Positions 51,827 through 60,404 of a stretch of 64,000 nt of DNA are shown in pieces. Source of the DNA: an uncultured Collinsella sp. (GTDB lineage: Bacteria > Actinomycetota > Coriobacteriia > Coriobacteriales > Coriobacteriaceae). The DNA lies in assembly GCA_900549085.1 (NCBI GenBank), contig URMO01000003.1, positions 1 through 64,000 on the forward strand, given 5' to 3'. Below the pieces are notes generated by a model that was not told the DNA's origin, searched no databases, and saw nothing but the letters and a program-made list of their open reading frames with translations. The position numbers and the translations under genes are program-made. Positions within the stretch are counted from its first letter, which is position 1. Every line of letters begins with the position of its first letter.

Positions 51827-52666
51827 TTATGCCTCCTCGAGCTCGAGTTGGTTATCGGCGATGTCCTGGGCGGTCGCGCGGTAGAGCTCGTCGATAAAGG
51901 CGACCTTAAAGCTTGCCGGGGCATCGGCGACAGCGGCGGCACGCGTGCCGGCAACGTTGTAGACGGCGGTGCCGCAGACGGCTGCCGTAAACGGGTCGGC
52001 GGCACAGGCGTACACGGCCAGCACGCCGCCCTGCGAGCAGCCGCAACCGGTGATCTTGGACATGAGCGGGCTGCCGCCGTGGGACTTGGCCACGGTCGTG
52101 CCGTCGGTAATCAGGTCGACTTCGCCCGAGACCACAACGGCGCCGCCGGTGTAGCGGGCGAGCGCCACGGCGGCATCGCGGGCGGCGTCGACCGTGTCGG
52201 TGGTATCGACACCGCGTACGCGGCTCAGATCGGCCGCCTCGCCCTCAAGACCCCACAGGCCGGCGAGCGCGATGATCTCGGAGGCGTTGCCGCGCACGAT
52301 GGCGGGCTTGTACTGCTTGAGCTCGTTTACCAACTGGGTGCGCAGGCTACCGATGCCCAGGCCCACCGGATCGAGCACCCAGGGCTTGCCGGCGTCGTGT
52401 GCCGCCTTGGCCGCGCGGGGAATTGTCTGCTCGTAGATGGGGAAGAGCGTACCCATATTGAGATAGATGGCGCCGCCGCCGGCAACGAGTGCCTCGCCCT
52501 CGTCGGGCAGATAGACCATGGCGGCCGATCCGCCCACGGCGAGCTGTGCGTTGGCGACAAAGTCGATCGTCACCGTGTTGGTGATGGAACCGGCCATCGG
52601 ATTGGTGGCGCGAATCTCCTCCACGGTCTTGACCATATGCTGCTTAAGCTGTTCCGAATCAATCAC
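51827..52666 (-). CDS. thiM: Hydroxyethylthiazole kinase
   Basis: 279 residues, ribokinase-type fold. ThiM phosphorylates hydroxyethylthiazole, a salvage step. MAGSITNTVTIDFVANAQL at the N-terminus, PWVLDPVGLG, VRGNASEI and the ATP/anion hole SKITGCGCSQGG are intact. I choose GTG 52666 because AAGGAGG lies just ahead; the ATG a few bases upstream is out of frame. It is the first gene behind the TPP riboswitch and its terminator. Confidence 0.93.
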   Translation of the reverse strand: MIDSEQLKQHMVKTVEEIRATNPMAGSITNTVTIDFVANAQLAVGGSAAMVYLPDEGEALVAGGGAIYLNMGTLFPIYEQTIPRAAKAAHDAGKPWVLDPVGLGIGSLRTQLVNELKQYKPAIVRGNASEIIALAGLWGLEGEAADLSRVRGVDTTDTVDAARDAAVALARYTGGAVVVSGEVDLITDGTTVAKSHGGSPLMSKITGCGCSQGGVLAVYACAADPFTAAVCGTAVYNVAGTRAAAVADAPASFKVAFIDELYRATAQDIADNQLELEEA

Positions 52667-52691
52667 TGCACATGCCTCCTTGGCATAGAAA

Positions 52692-52719
52692 AGGGGCGCT
52701 GTGCATAGACAGCGCCCCT
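52692..52719 (-). terminator. Riboswitch-controlled terminator before thiM
   Basis: AGGGGCGCTGT and ACAGCGCCCCT pair over 11 bp with a 6-base loop and run into TTTT on the minus strand, between the TPP aptamer and the thiM ribosome site. It should terminate when TPP binds. Confidence 0.85.
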
Positions 52720-52730
52720 GTAAAGGCGGC

Positions 52731-52820
52731 ATGCTCCCTACGCCAGCATTAACTGACAGGTTCAAAGGATTGGGCCCCATGCCCTCTCAGCCTTGTGGTT
52801 TGCACCGCCGGCACTCCCGC
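52731..52820 (-). ncRNA. TPP riboswitch (THI element)
   Basis: Read on the minus strand, the aptamer starts GCGGGAGTGCCGG, has GGCTGAGAGGG, CCTTTGAACCTG and ends AATGCTGGCGTAGGGAG, the highly conserved TPP core. It binds thiamine diphosphate and controls thiM-MTH1187-thiE through the following terminator. Confidence 0.96.
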
Positions 52821-52889
52821 ATCGAATCTGTTGTTCCCTATACTAGCGCACCGTTACAATGGATACGGTGAAAATGACTGGGGGACTCT

Positions 52890-53798
52890 ATGATCAAACT
52901 TGTGCTGACCGATATGGACGATACGCTGATTCCGGCTGGACATGACGGTGCCAGCGACTACGCCATTGAGGGTATTCATGCCATGCAGGCGGCGGGCCTG
53001 CACTTTGGTCCGGTTTCGGGTCGTCAGCCGTCCGCGATGGGCTGGATGTTCAAAAATCGTTCCGAGTGTTTTTCGACTGGCGCGTTCTGTAACGGCCAGG
53101 TGATGTTTGTGGACGGTGAGGCGGTAGCCTCGCATGCGACCGACAACGCCGCCCTTATGCGCTTGGCTGACTACTTGGAGCAAGAGACCGACGATACGTA
53201 TCTGAAGGTCTACAGCCTGGGTGACGACTTTTGGGATAACGATGCCTATTGCGTGACGAGCGACCCCGAGCGCGTGCGCCGCGCCATGGAGTCGGGCGGC
53301 AACGCGTGGCTCAAGGGCGAAGAGGCCCCGTGCCGTCCTGTTGTCGATGATGCCCCGGTATACAAGGCGAATATCTGGAGCGCCCGCTCGCGCGAAGAGC
53401 TCGCTGAGCTGCGCGAGCGCATTGCCGTTGAGGTGCCGGAACTCTCGCTCGTGTTTCCCAACAACCGTGTGCGCCTGTTTGACATCCTTCCGGCTGGTTG
53501 GGATAAGGGCTGCGCTGCGCTGGAGTTGGCGCGCGCTTTGGGCCTGACGCCCGACGAGGTGGCCGCATTCGGAGATTCCGATAACGACCTGCCCATGATC
53601 GATGCCGTTCCCAACTCCGTTGCAGTCGCCAATGCCAACGAGGCTGTCACGGCTGCCGCGCACTGGCATATCGGCGCTGCGGCAGACGATGCGGTTGCCG
53701 GGGCTCTGCATCAGATTGCTGCCTGTGCGGCGACGGGGGAGATGCCGCCGTTTATGCGTCAGATGGATGCGGTGGATTCGGGCATCGCGGACGTCTAG
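52890..53798 (+). CDS. HAD-superfamily (Cof-type) phosphatase
   Basis: 302 residues. The nucleophile motif DMDDT (residues 8-12), the second motif (VSGR), the Lys in GWDKG and the DD pair GDSDNDLPMI are intact, with a type IIB cap between. Cof-type enzymes hydrolyse sugar phosphates or pyridoxal phosphate or HMP-PP; the position beside thiamine genes makes HMP-PP-type activity (as for Cof) possible but is not proof. GGGGGA precedes the ATG. A TACAAT box lies at about 52853. It starts the LysR/MetE-like stretch. Confidence 0.9.
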   Translation: MIKLVLTDMDDTLIPAGHDGASDYAIEGIHAMQAAGLHFGPVSGRQPSAMGWMFKNRSECFSTGAFCNGQVMFVDGEAVASHATDNAALMRLADYLEQETDDTYLKVYSLGDDFWDNDAYCVTSDPERVRRAMESGGNAWLKGEEAPCRPVVDDAPVYKANIWSARSREELAELRERIAVEVPELSLVFPNNRVRLFDILPAGWDKGCAALELARALGLTPDEVAAFGDSDNDLPMIDAVPNSVAVANANEAVTAAAHWHIGAAADDAVAGALHQIAACAATGEMPPFMRQMDAVDSGIADV

Positions 53799-53808
53799 GG
53801 AGGCCATC

Positions 53809-54705
53809 ATGAAGCTCCAGCAGCTCAGGTATGTCGTCAAAGTTGCCGAATGCGGCAGCATCACCGAGGCCTCGCGCCGACTCTTTGTGTCGCAGCCTTC
53901 GATTACCGCGTCGATCCGCGATCTCGAAAACGAGATGGGTGTGCACATCTTTGAGCGCACCAACAAGGGCGTCATTGTGTCCGAGGAGGGCGAGACCTTC
54001 TTGGGCTACGCGCGACAGGTGCTCGACCAGGCCGATCTGCTCGAAGGCAAGTACAAGGGCGCGTCCGAGCAGGTGCCGCACTTTAGTGTGAGCTGCCAGC
54101 ATTATTCCTTTGCCGTTAATGCGTTTGTCGATGTGATCCGTGAGTTCGATGCCGCGCGCTACGACTTTACCCTGCGCGAGGAGCAAACCCACGAGATTAT
54201 CGAGGACGTCGCACATATGAAAAGCGAACTGGGCATCCTGTACTTATCCGAGCATAACCGCGAGGTTATCGAGCGCATGCTCGCCGCCAACGAGCTCGTA
54301 TTCGAGGGACTCTTCTGCGCCGCGCCGCATGTCTTTGTATGCGCCGACCATCCACTGGCGGACCGTGCCAGCGTGACGCTCGAGGACTTGGAAGACTACC
54401 CGTTCCTGTCCTATGAGCAGGGCAGCTATAACTCGTTCTACTATTCCGAGGAACTGACCTCGACGTTTGAGCGCCGCAAGAATATCCGCGTGCGCGACCG
54501 TGCGACGCTGTTCAACCTGGCTATGGGCCTTAACGGTTACACGGTGTGTTCGGGTGTGATCAGCCATGAACTTAACGGCCCCGGTATTATCTCGATTCCG
54601 CTCGATGTGGACGAGTACATGGAGATCGGCATCATTACGCGCAAGAACACGACGCTCACGCGCTACGGCCAAGCCTATATCGACGCGATTCGTCAGCATA
54701 TCTAG
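53809..54705 (+). CDS. LysR-family regulator (CysB/CysL-type)
   Basis: 298 residues. The N-terminal HTH (SITEASRRLFVSQPSITASI, FERTNKGVIV) and the two-lobed effector domain are complete; it lies on the same strand behind the HAD gene and 155 bases before the MetE-like gene. GGGAGG is the ribosome site. It probably senses a sulfur metabolite and regulates the downstream gene; an inverted repeat between the two (54752-54774) could be its site. Confidence 0.92.
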   Translation: MKLQQLRYVVKVAECGSITEASRRLFVSQPSITASIRDLENEMGVHIFERTNKGVIVSEEGETFLGYARQVLDQADLLEGKYKGASEQVPHFSVSCQHYSFAVNAFVDVIREFDAARYDFTLREEQTHEIIEDVAHMKSELGILYLSEHNREVIERMLAANELVFEGLFCAAPHVFVCADHPLADRASVTLEDLEDYPFLSYEQGSYNSFYYSEELTSTFERRKNIRVRDRATLFNLAMGLNGYTVCSGVISHELNGPGIISIPLDVDEYMEIGIITRKNTTLTRYGQAYIDAIRQHI

Positions 54706-54751
54706 GCTGCTACATTCTGCACGGGTCAAATCTCTTTATGGCAGTCCAGGC

Positions 54752-54774
54752 TGATATAGGAAACATCTATATCA
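54752..54774 (+). promoter_or_regulatory. Candidate LysR operator
   Basis: TGATATAG and CTATATCA form perfect 8-bp arms with a 7-base centre, matching the T-N11-A pattern. It sits upstream of the MetE-like gene and downstream of the LysR gene. Confidence 0.5.
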
Positions 54775-54860
54775 AACTGTTATAAACGTATATTTTACGA
54801 TGGCCATATGAGCGCTCATACTCTGTCCCAGTAAAGCAACCAATGCAAAGGGAGATATCT

Positions 54861-55994
54861 ATGAGCACTTCGATTCAACCGAACGCGCCGTTTCGCGCCG
54901 ATATCGTCGGCAGCTTTCTTCGTCCGCAGGCTGTAAAGGACGCCCGTGCCGCCTACGCCGCGGGTACGCTCGATGACGACGGCCTTAAGGCCGTCGAGGA
55001 TGAGGCCATTCGCGATTTGGTGGCAAAGCAAAAGGCCGCTGGTCTGCAGGTGATTACCGACGGCGAGTTCCGCCGCAGTTACTGGCACCTCGACTTTATG
55101 TGGGGGCTCAACGGCATTGAACGCCGTACCTCGCGTACGGGCTATATGTTCCATGACGAGGAGACCACGGCCGATACCGCCGTGGTGACCGGCCCCATCA
55201 GCGGCGAGAACCACCCCTTCGTCGAGCACTTTAAGTTTGTCAAGGCACTTGAGGGCGAGGGCCACGTTGCACGCCAGACCATCCCGGCGCCTATCCAGAC
55301 GTTCTCTGAGGTCACGCTCGATCGCTGCGACGGCCAGCAGGAGAGCCTGCGCGCTGTCTATAAGACCGATGAGGAACTTGCCGACGCCATTGCAGCCGCT
55401 TATCGCACGGTAATTGCCGACCTGTACGCTGCAGGCTGCCGCAACATCCAATTTGACGACTGCACCTGGGGTATCTACTGCGATACCGATTTTGTCGTCA
55501 AAACCGGCATGAGCCCGGTCGATCTGCAAAAGGTAAGCGAGCTGGGCGTGGCGCTCAACAACGCCGCCATCGCGGGCAAGCCCGACGATTTGGTTATCAA
55601 CACGCACGTATGCCGCGGCAACTACCACTCCACCTATGCTTTTGAGGGTGGCTACGACCCCATCGCGCCGTACCTGTTCGCAAACGAGGATGTCGACGCA
55701 TTTTACCTGGAGTTCGATACGCCGCGTGCCGGTGGTTTTGAGCCGCTCAAGTACGTTGCTCCCGGCAAGAAGGTCGTGTTGGGCCTGGTGACCACCAAGG
55801 CCGCTGAGCTTGAGGACGAGGATGCCATCGTCGAGCGTATTCACGAGGCTGCAAAGTATGTTCCGCTCGAGAACCTGTATCTGTCGCCCCAGTGCGGCTT
55901 TGCCAGCTGCGAGATTGGCAACAAGCTGACCGAGGACGAGCAATGGGCAAAGATCGCGCTGGTCAAGCGTATTGCCGAGCGCGTTTGGAAATAG
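54861..55994 (+). CDS. MetE C-terminal-like methyltransferase (YxjG/YxjH type)
   Basis: 377 residues, corresponding to the C-terminal barrel of MetE. The zinc-binding residues are visible (His and Cys in INTHVCRGN, the last Cys in LSPQCGFAS) as well as the substrate region DGEFRRSYWHLDFMWG. The N-terminal half of full MetE (about 350 residues) is absent, as in YxjG/YxjH. It may methylate homocysteine with an alternative donor. GGGAGA precedes the ATG at 54861. LysR control is inferred from the operator. Confidence 0.92.
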   Translation: MSTSIQPNAPFRADIVGSFLRPQAVKDARAAYAAGTLDDDGLKAVEDEAIRDLVAKQKAAGLQVITDGEFRRSYWHLDFMWGLNGIERRTSRTGYMFHDEETTADTAVVTGPISGENHPFVEHFKFVKALEGEGHVARQTIPAPIQTFSEVTLDRCDGQQESLRAVYKTDEELADAIAAAYRTVIADLYAAGCRNIQFDDCTWGIYCDTDFVVKTGMSPVDLQKVSELGVALNNAAIAGKPDDLVINTHVCRGNYHSTYAFEGGYDPIAPYLFANEDVDAFYLEFDTPRAGGFEPLKYVAPGKKVVLGLVTTKAAELEDEDAIVERIHEAAKYVPLENLYLSPQCGFASCEIGNKLTEDEQWAKIALVKRIAERVWK

Positions 55995-56116
55995 CGGTAG
56001 CGTTTGCAGGTGACGGCGCGTGCGAGACATGGCGTATCGCGTACAATGGTTCGGATCGTATCGTTCGGGCAGGTTATCCGATATGCCTGATCGCCCTTCC
56101 ATTCGAAAGGACATCC

Positions 56117-57451
56117 ATGTCCCAATCCTCGACGCCCGCCGTCACCGATGCCATCTACGATGCATCGTCGCTCGGCCGCCCGCGCATGTTTCTGCTCGGT
56201 CTGCAGCATCTATTCGCGATGTTCGGTGCCACGGTGCTCGTACCCGTGCTCACCGGTCTCTCGGTCTCGACAACACTGCTGTTTGCCGGCCTGGGCACAT
56301 TGCTCTTCCACTTCCTTTCGCGCGGTAAGGTGCCGGCCTTCCTGGGCTCGTCGTTTGCCTTTATTGCTGGCTATGCCGCGATTGCGCCCAACGGCGAGGC
56401 CGAGCTTTTGCCTTACGCTTGCCTGGGCGTAGCCTGCGCCGGCCTGCTCTATCCGGTGCTGGCGGCGCTCTTCCGCGCGTTTGGCGCCAAGCGCGTTATG
56501 CGCTTCTTTCCGCCGGTGGTGACCGGCCCCATCGTCATTTCCATTGGTCTAATCTTGGCAAGCTCTGCCATCGCCAACTGCCAGACCAACTGGCTTGTTG
56601 CCGTTGTCGCCGTGGCCGTCATCGTCATCTGCAATATCTGGGGCCGTGGCATGGTTAAGATCGTGCCGATTTTGCTGGGTGTTGTGGTGAGCTATGCCGT
56701 TGCGACTGCGCTGGGCGAGGTTGATTTCTCGGGCGTTGCCGCCGCGCCGTGGGTCGGTCTTCCCATCGTGTGGGACAACACCGTGTTTGCGCTCTTTGGC
56801 CCGCAGTTCGATAGCGGTCTTGCCACGACGGCCATCATCACCATCATGCCGCTGGCTTTCGCGACCATGATCGAGCATATCGGTGATATTTCCGCTATTG
56901 GCTCCACCTGCGAGCGCAACTACATTGCCGATCCCGGCCTGCATCGCACGCTGCTCGGCGACGGCCTTGCCACGATCCTGGCTTCGCTCTTTGGCGCTCC
57001 GGCCAACACCACGTATGGTGAGAACACCGGCGTGCTCGCCCTGACGCGCGTGTTCGACCCGCGCGTGATTCGCATTGCCGCGTGCTGCGCCATCGTGCTT
57101 TCGTTCTGCCCCAAGTTCGCCGCGGTCATCGCCGCCATGCCGGCATGCGTTATCGGCGGCGTGTCGCTCGTGCTCTACGGCATGATCAGCGCTGTGGGTG
57201 TTCGCAACCTCATCGAAAACCAGGTCGATTTCCAGAACAACCGCAATGTGCTGGTGGCGGCTCTGGTGCTCGTGCTCTCGCTCGGCATCGCGTACAGCAC
57301 CGCCGGCGCCATCGTGTTGGAGCTGGGCGGCGTGACAATTTCGCTTTCCGGTCTTGCCGTGGGCTCGCTGGTGGGCATCGTGCTCAACGCCATTCTGCCC
57401 GGTAATGACTTTGAGTTTGATGTCTCCGAGCTTGAGGAGGCTGCTAAGTAG
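56117..57451 (+). CDS. uraA: Uracil/uracil-xanthine permease (NCS2, UraA-type)
   Basis: 444 residues with 14 helices. The UraA hallmark QHLFAMFGATVLVP, the Glu motif AFATMIEHIGD and the substrate-binding GAPANTTYGENTGVLAL are intact. It imports uracil with protons. The ATG at 56117 has GAAAGG upstream; TACAAT at about 56043 is a likely -10. It stands alone behind the MetE-like gene and is followed by a terminator. Confidence 0.94.
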   Translation: MSQSSTPAVTDAIYDASSLGRPRMFLLGLQHLFAMFGATVLVPVLTGLSVSTTLLFAGLGTLLFHFLSRGKVPAFLGSSFAFIAGYAAIAPNGEAELLPYACLGVACAGLLYPVLAALFRAFGAKRVMRFFPPVVTGPIVISIGLILASSAIANCQTNWLVAVVAVAVIVICNIWGRGMVKIVPILLGVVVSYAVATALGEVDFSGVAAAPWVGLPIVWDNTVFALFGPQFDSGLATTAIITIMPLAFATMIEHIGDISAIGSTCERNYIADPGLHRTLLGDGLATILASLFGAPANTTYGENTGVLALTRVFDPRVIRIAACCAIVLSFCPKFAAVIAAMPACVIGGVSLVLYGMISAVGVRNLIENQVDFQNNRNVLVAALVLVLSLGIAYSTAGAIVLELGGVTISLSGLAVGSLVGIVLNAILPGNDFEFDVSELEEAAK

Positions 57452-57473
57452 CAGCTGCGTTCAGCTAAATCAA

Positions 57474-57515
57474 AAAAATGGTGCCCATGCGTATATGCGC
57501 GTGGGCACCATTTTT
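57474..57515. terminator. Terminator after uraA
   Basis: AAAAATGGTGCCCATGCG and CGCGTGGGCACCATTTTT form an 18-bp stem (one G-T pair). It serves both uraA and the convergent esterase gene. Confidence 0.88.
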
Positions 57516-58179
57516 AATGCGTCAGTATCCAGTGGATGCCGCGGGCCATGCGCAAGTCGGTTTGGGCAAAGTGATTGCCGGGGTTGAGCTCCAGCGTTGT
57601 TGGAATGCCGCGCTCGATGAGTAGCTCTTCCATTGCGCGCGTGTCGTCGAGTACGTGTCTCATCATGCGGTTGGGCGTCTTGGTTTCTTTTTTGCCGAGT
57701 GACAGATAGACAGCTTGTGGGCTGCCGGCAAATGGCGCCGTGCTGGCGCGATCGACATAGTCGGGAAACCATAGCGACCCCGATGCGCTCGCGATGCGGT
57801 CAAAGGCGTCGGTTTGCCAGAGGGACCAGAGCGCGAAGAGGCCCGCGAGCGAGTAGCCGGCAATGCCGCGCCAGGTGGGCGGCAGTGGGAGCGATAATTC
57901 GACCTTTGGGATTATCCGGTTCAGCAGTTCATCGAGAAATCCGGACGCCTGCCCACCAAAAGGTTCGGCATCGCGTACGGTCCCGTCGCATGCCCAGGGG
58001 CTCAGCTCGCGATTCCAATCGAGCCCGCCAATGGCGACGAGGGTGAATGGCGGGCAGCCGAGCTCAAGACAACGGTTGTAGACCTCGCTGCCGTCGCCCA
58101 TGACTACGGGGAGGTAGATGACAGGTACGCTTTCCGCATGATTCGAATAGACGGTTATCTGCTTTTGATGCGCTTCCAT
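57514..58179 (-). CDS. Esterase-type alpha/beta hydrolase
   Basis: 221 residues, esterase-D/Fes-like. The nucleophile elbow GYSLAG, a likely acid and the C-terminal His in NPGNHF fit a catalytic triad; YLPVVMGDGSEVYNRC at the N-terminus resembles PF00756 enzymes. The start at 58179 is preferred over an upstream ATG because the family N-terminus begins there; its ribosome site is weak. It has no signal peptide; the substrate is unknown. Confidence 0.85.
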   Translation of the reverse strand: MEAHQKQITVYSNHAESVPVIYLPVVMGDGSEVYNRCLELGCPPFTLVAIGGLDWNRELSPWACDGTVRDAEPFGGQASGFLDELLNRIIPKVELSLPLPPTWRGIAGYSLAGLFALWSLWQTDAFDRIASASGSLWFPDYVDRASTAPFAGSPQAVYLSLGKKETKTPNRMMRHVLDDTRAMEELLIERGIPTTLELNPGNHFAQTDLRMARGIHWILTH

Positions 58180-58293
58180 GGCCTGCTTCTCTCGGCGTTG
58201 TGATATCGGCAGCCCCAATTGTCGCACGCCAGCGTATGCCGGTTGGGCTAGACCAAAGACAATCTCGTGCATCCCCTGCGGACGCATATGGAA

Positions 58294-58329
58294 AACGCCA
58301 CCGCCGGAGGGGAGCTCGGCGGTGGCGTT
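58294..58329 (-). terminator. Terminator of surface protein 1
   Basis: AACGCCACCGCCG and CGGCGGTGGCGTT pair over 13 bp with a 10-base loop and run into TTTT on the minus strand. Confidence 0.75.
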
Positions 58330-58386
58330 GTTAAACGGTGCTGGGGCTCGGGGCCTTCGCGGGAGCTGCCATGTGCGCAGAGGCGT

Positions 58387-60060
58387 CTAAGAACGCTTAC
58401 TGCTCGCCATGGTGCCTGCGGCGATAGCGGCTGTTCCCGCAAGGACGGTTGCCACGATGGCCGCACCCGAGGTGTCGCCGGTTGCCGCGAGCACGCCGGT
58501 AGTCTTGGCTTTCGTGGTTGAAGCCGCAACGGCCTTGGTCGGCTTTGAGCCCTCAGGCTTGGGGTTCTGCTTGGACTCCGCGGGCTTGCTTTCTGCGGGC
58601 TTGGTCTCGTCGGGCTTGGGGTCTTCCGGCTTGGCTACCTCGGGAGGTGCGATGGTCGTACTTTTGGCGACTGCTTTGATATAGAGGGAGTCGACCGTGG
58701 CGTCGCCCGTGCCGATGGCTTGGCCTGCCTCGTAGATGCCGTCACGGAGCTTGCGATAGTCAATGACCTTGCCGCCTTCGGGCGTCTGGATGGCGGCGTT
58801 CTCAATCTTGATGGTGCCGATTGTCTTGCCGTCAGCGCTCATGGCACGGGCAAAGATTGCCGCTGTATCTCCTTCGGCCGTTACCTTGCTGCGGATGATC
58901 GAGATGACTGCGGGTGTGACGCCCTCGCTGGTCTGGGCGATGATGCCGATGTTCTCGCCTTGGGGTTCGCGCCTCGTCTCGCCATCTTGGTTTTCGCTGT
59001 AGGGGATGGGGCCGTCGCCGTTCTCGACATAGCGGGCTATGGCCTTGACAACGGAGTCGCTGATGTAGATGTGGCCGCCCTTCTCGTTGGGTCGATCGTT
59101 TCTGGTGGAGAATGCAGCCGAAACCTCGCCTTCCGCAAACGCGTCCACGGTGGAGCCGTTCTTGACGACGATGTCGTCCTGGTAGGTGAAGAGGGCGTTG
59201 GCGCCACCGTATCTGCCTTTACTTGCACGGACCGTCACGTTTGCATGATCGAGGGTGATGCCCTTGTGGGCATAGACGCCATATTCAACACCGTTTACGT
59301 TGAGGGAGGCGTTTGTGGCTGCGAGGCTGCCCTTGGCCTCGACGGCAGCATCTTTCTCGGAGCTTGCCTTGACCTGGCTGCCGTCCGAGATGTTAATATT
59401 GCCGCCGCTCCAAAGGGCCTCACCATCGGCTGAGCTTGCCTCGACCGTCCCGCCACCCTTGATGGCGAGGTTCTTGTCGGCTCCAATACCCTTGTCCTTG
59501 GTAGCCCTGGCGGTGACGGCTCCGCTGTCGTCAATCGTGATATTGCCGTTTGCCCTGATGCCATCCGATGCACCCGCGGCGTTGACGTTGCCCGAACCTT
59601 TGATAGCGAGATCACCTCCGGCATTGATGGCATCAAACCCAGTGCTCGTGGCGTTGACGGATCCGGCTCCGTCGATGTTGATATTACCCGTGGAGAGGAT
59701 AGCGTCCTCAGTAGATGTCACGCTGAGCGTGCCGCCCTCGTCGCCTTGGATATTGAGCTCGGCATTCTCGTTAGTGCCATGAAAAACGTTGATGCTTTCG
59801 ATCCATTCGGCAGTGACGATGTTGGTTCCCGAGTAATTCACGTTGAGCTTGCCTGCGGCCTGGATCTCGCCGCCGTTATAGTTGTTGAGCTTCAAGTCGT
59901 CGGCGCCGTCCCACGACCAGGTACCGGCCTCGTCGCTCGCCGCGGTGTTGTACTTGTTGCCGCCGACCTTGACCCATTCCGCTGCGAGCGAGACGCTCGG
60001 CATGAGCAGCGAGCTCACCGTGAGCGCGCACACGGCGCCCGCGACGATGCGGCGCGTCAC
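58387..60060 (-). CDS. Beta-helix surface protein 1, leader frameshifted
   Basis: 557 residues from GTG 60060. A signal-like helix (ALTVSSLLMPSVSLA) leads to repeated strands of about 20 residues (GNINIDGAG, NITIDDSGAV, NLAIKGGGTV), the pattern of a Cthe_2159-type carbohydrate-binding beta-helix, a Pro/Lys/Glu spacer and a sorting-like C-terminus with LAATGD, a hydrophobic run and SKRS. A sister copy (60405-62177) has an intact 45-residue basic leader. Here the ATG at 60170, with its GGGAG site, enters a 27-codon frame that stops at 60087, so translation of the main body needs the GTG, which has no ribosome site. It may be silent or reduced. Confidence 0.85.
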   Translation of the reverse strand: MTRRIVAGAVCALTVSSLLMPSVSLAAEWVKVGGNKYNTAASDEAGTWSWDGADDLKLNNYNGGEIQAAGKLNVNYSGTNIVTAEWIESINVFHGTNENAELNIQGDEGGTLSVTSTEDAILSTGNINIDGAGSVNATSTGFDAINAGGDLAIKGSGNVNAAGASDGIRANGNITIDDSGAVTARATKDKGIGADKNLAIKGGGTVEASSADGEALWSGGNINISDGSQVKASSEKDAAVEAKGSLAATNASLNVNGVEYGVYAHKGITLDHANVTVRASKGRYGGANALFTYQDDIVVKNGSTVDAFAEGEVSAAFSTRNDRPNEKGGHIYISDSVVKAIARYVENGDGPIPYSENQDGETRREPQGENIGIIAQTSEGVTPAVISIIRSKVTAEGDTAAIFARAMSADGKTIGTIKIENAAIQTPEGGKVIDYRKLRDGIYEAGQAIGTGDATVDSLYIKAVAKSTTIAPPEVAKPEDPKPDETKPAESKPAESKQNPKPEGSKPTKAVAASTTKAKTTGVLAATGDTSGAAIVATVLAGTAAIAAGTMASSKRS

Positions 60061-60337
60061 GCGGCGCCAGCTGCCGTGCGCGAGTCCTATGCGACGGCGA
60101 ACGTCGGGTTCGCAACATGGGTTCCGGCGGTAGTGTCATTGCGTTTGGGGGTCGTGAACAAGGCTGCCATGGTTGCTCCCGTTCTCATAGGGCCTATACG
60201 ACTAGATTCAGCGTATCTGCTGGATGTTGCCGGCGGTAGTGCCGTTTGGAGGGCAAAATGGCCAAAATGGGGGAGAAATAGGCCGCACGCCGGCGCAGGG
60301 ACCGGCGCTAAAAGAAAAGCGCGGGGCCGCATGGCGA

Positions 60338-60383
60338 CTACGCTACGAAGAAGTAGACGAGGAAGGCAAGGGCCGCGATCCAT
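60338..60383 (-). pseudogene. Remnant of the 3' end of the purine permease gene
   Basis: On the minus strand it encodes WIAALAFLVYFFVA and a TAG, the same as the last 14 residues of the permease at 62385. It lies between the two surface-protein copies and marks the edge of a tandem duplication; the permease terminator hairpin is missing here. Confidence 0.9.
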
Positions 60384-60404
60384 CCGTCCCGTGCGAAAAA
60401 GTGT

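Noticed and set aside
60338..60383. Independent small membrane peptide
   Set aside because: The sequence is identical in translation to the permease C-terminus and has no start codon, so it is a duplication remnant.
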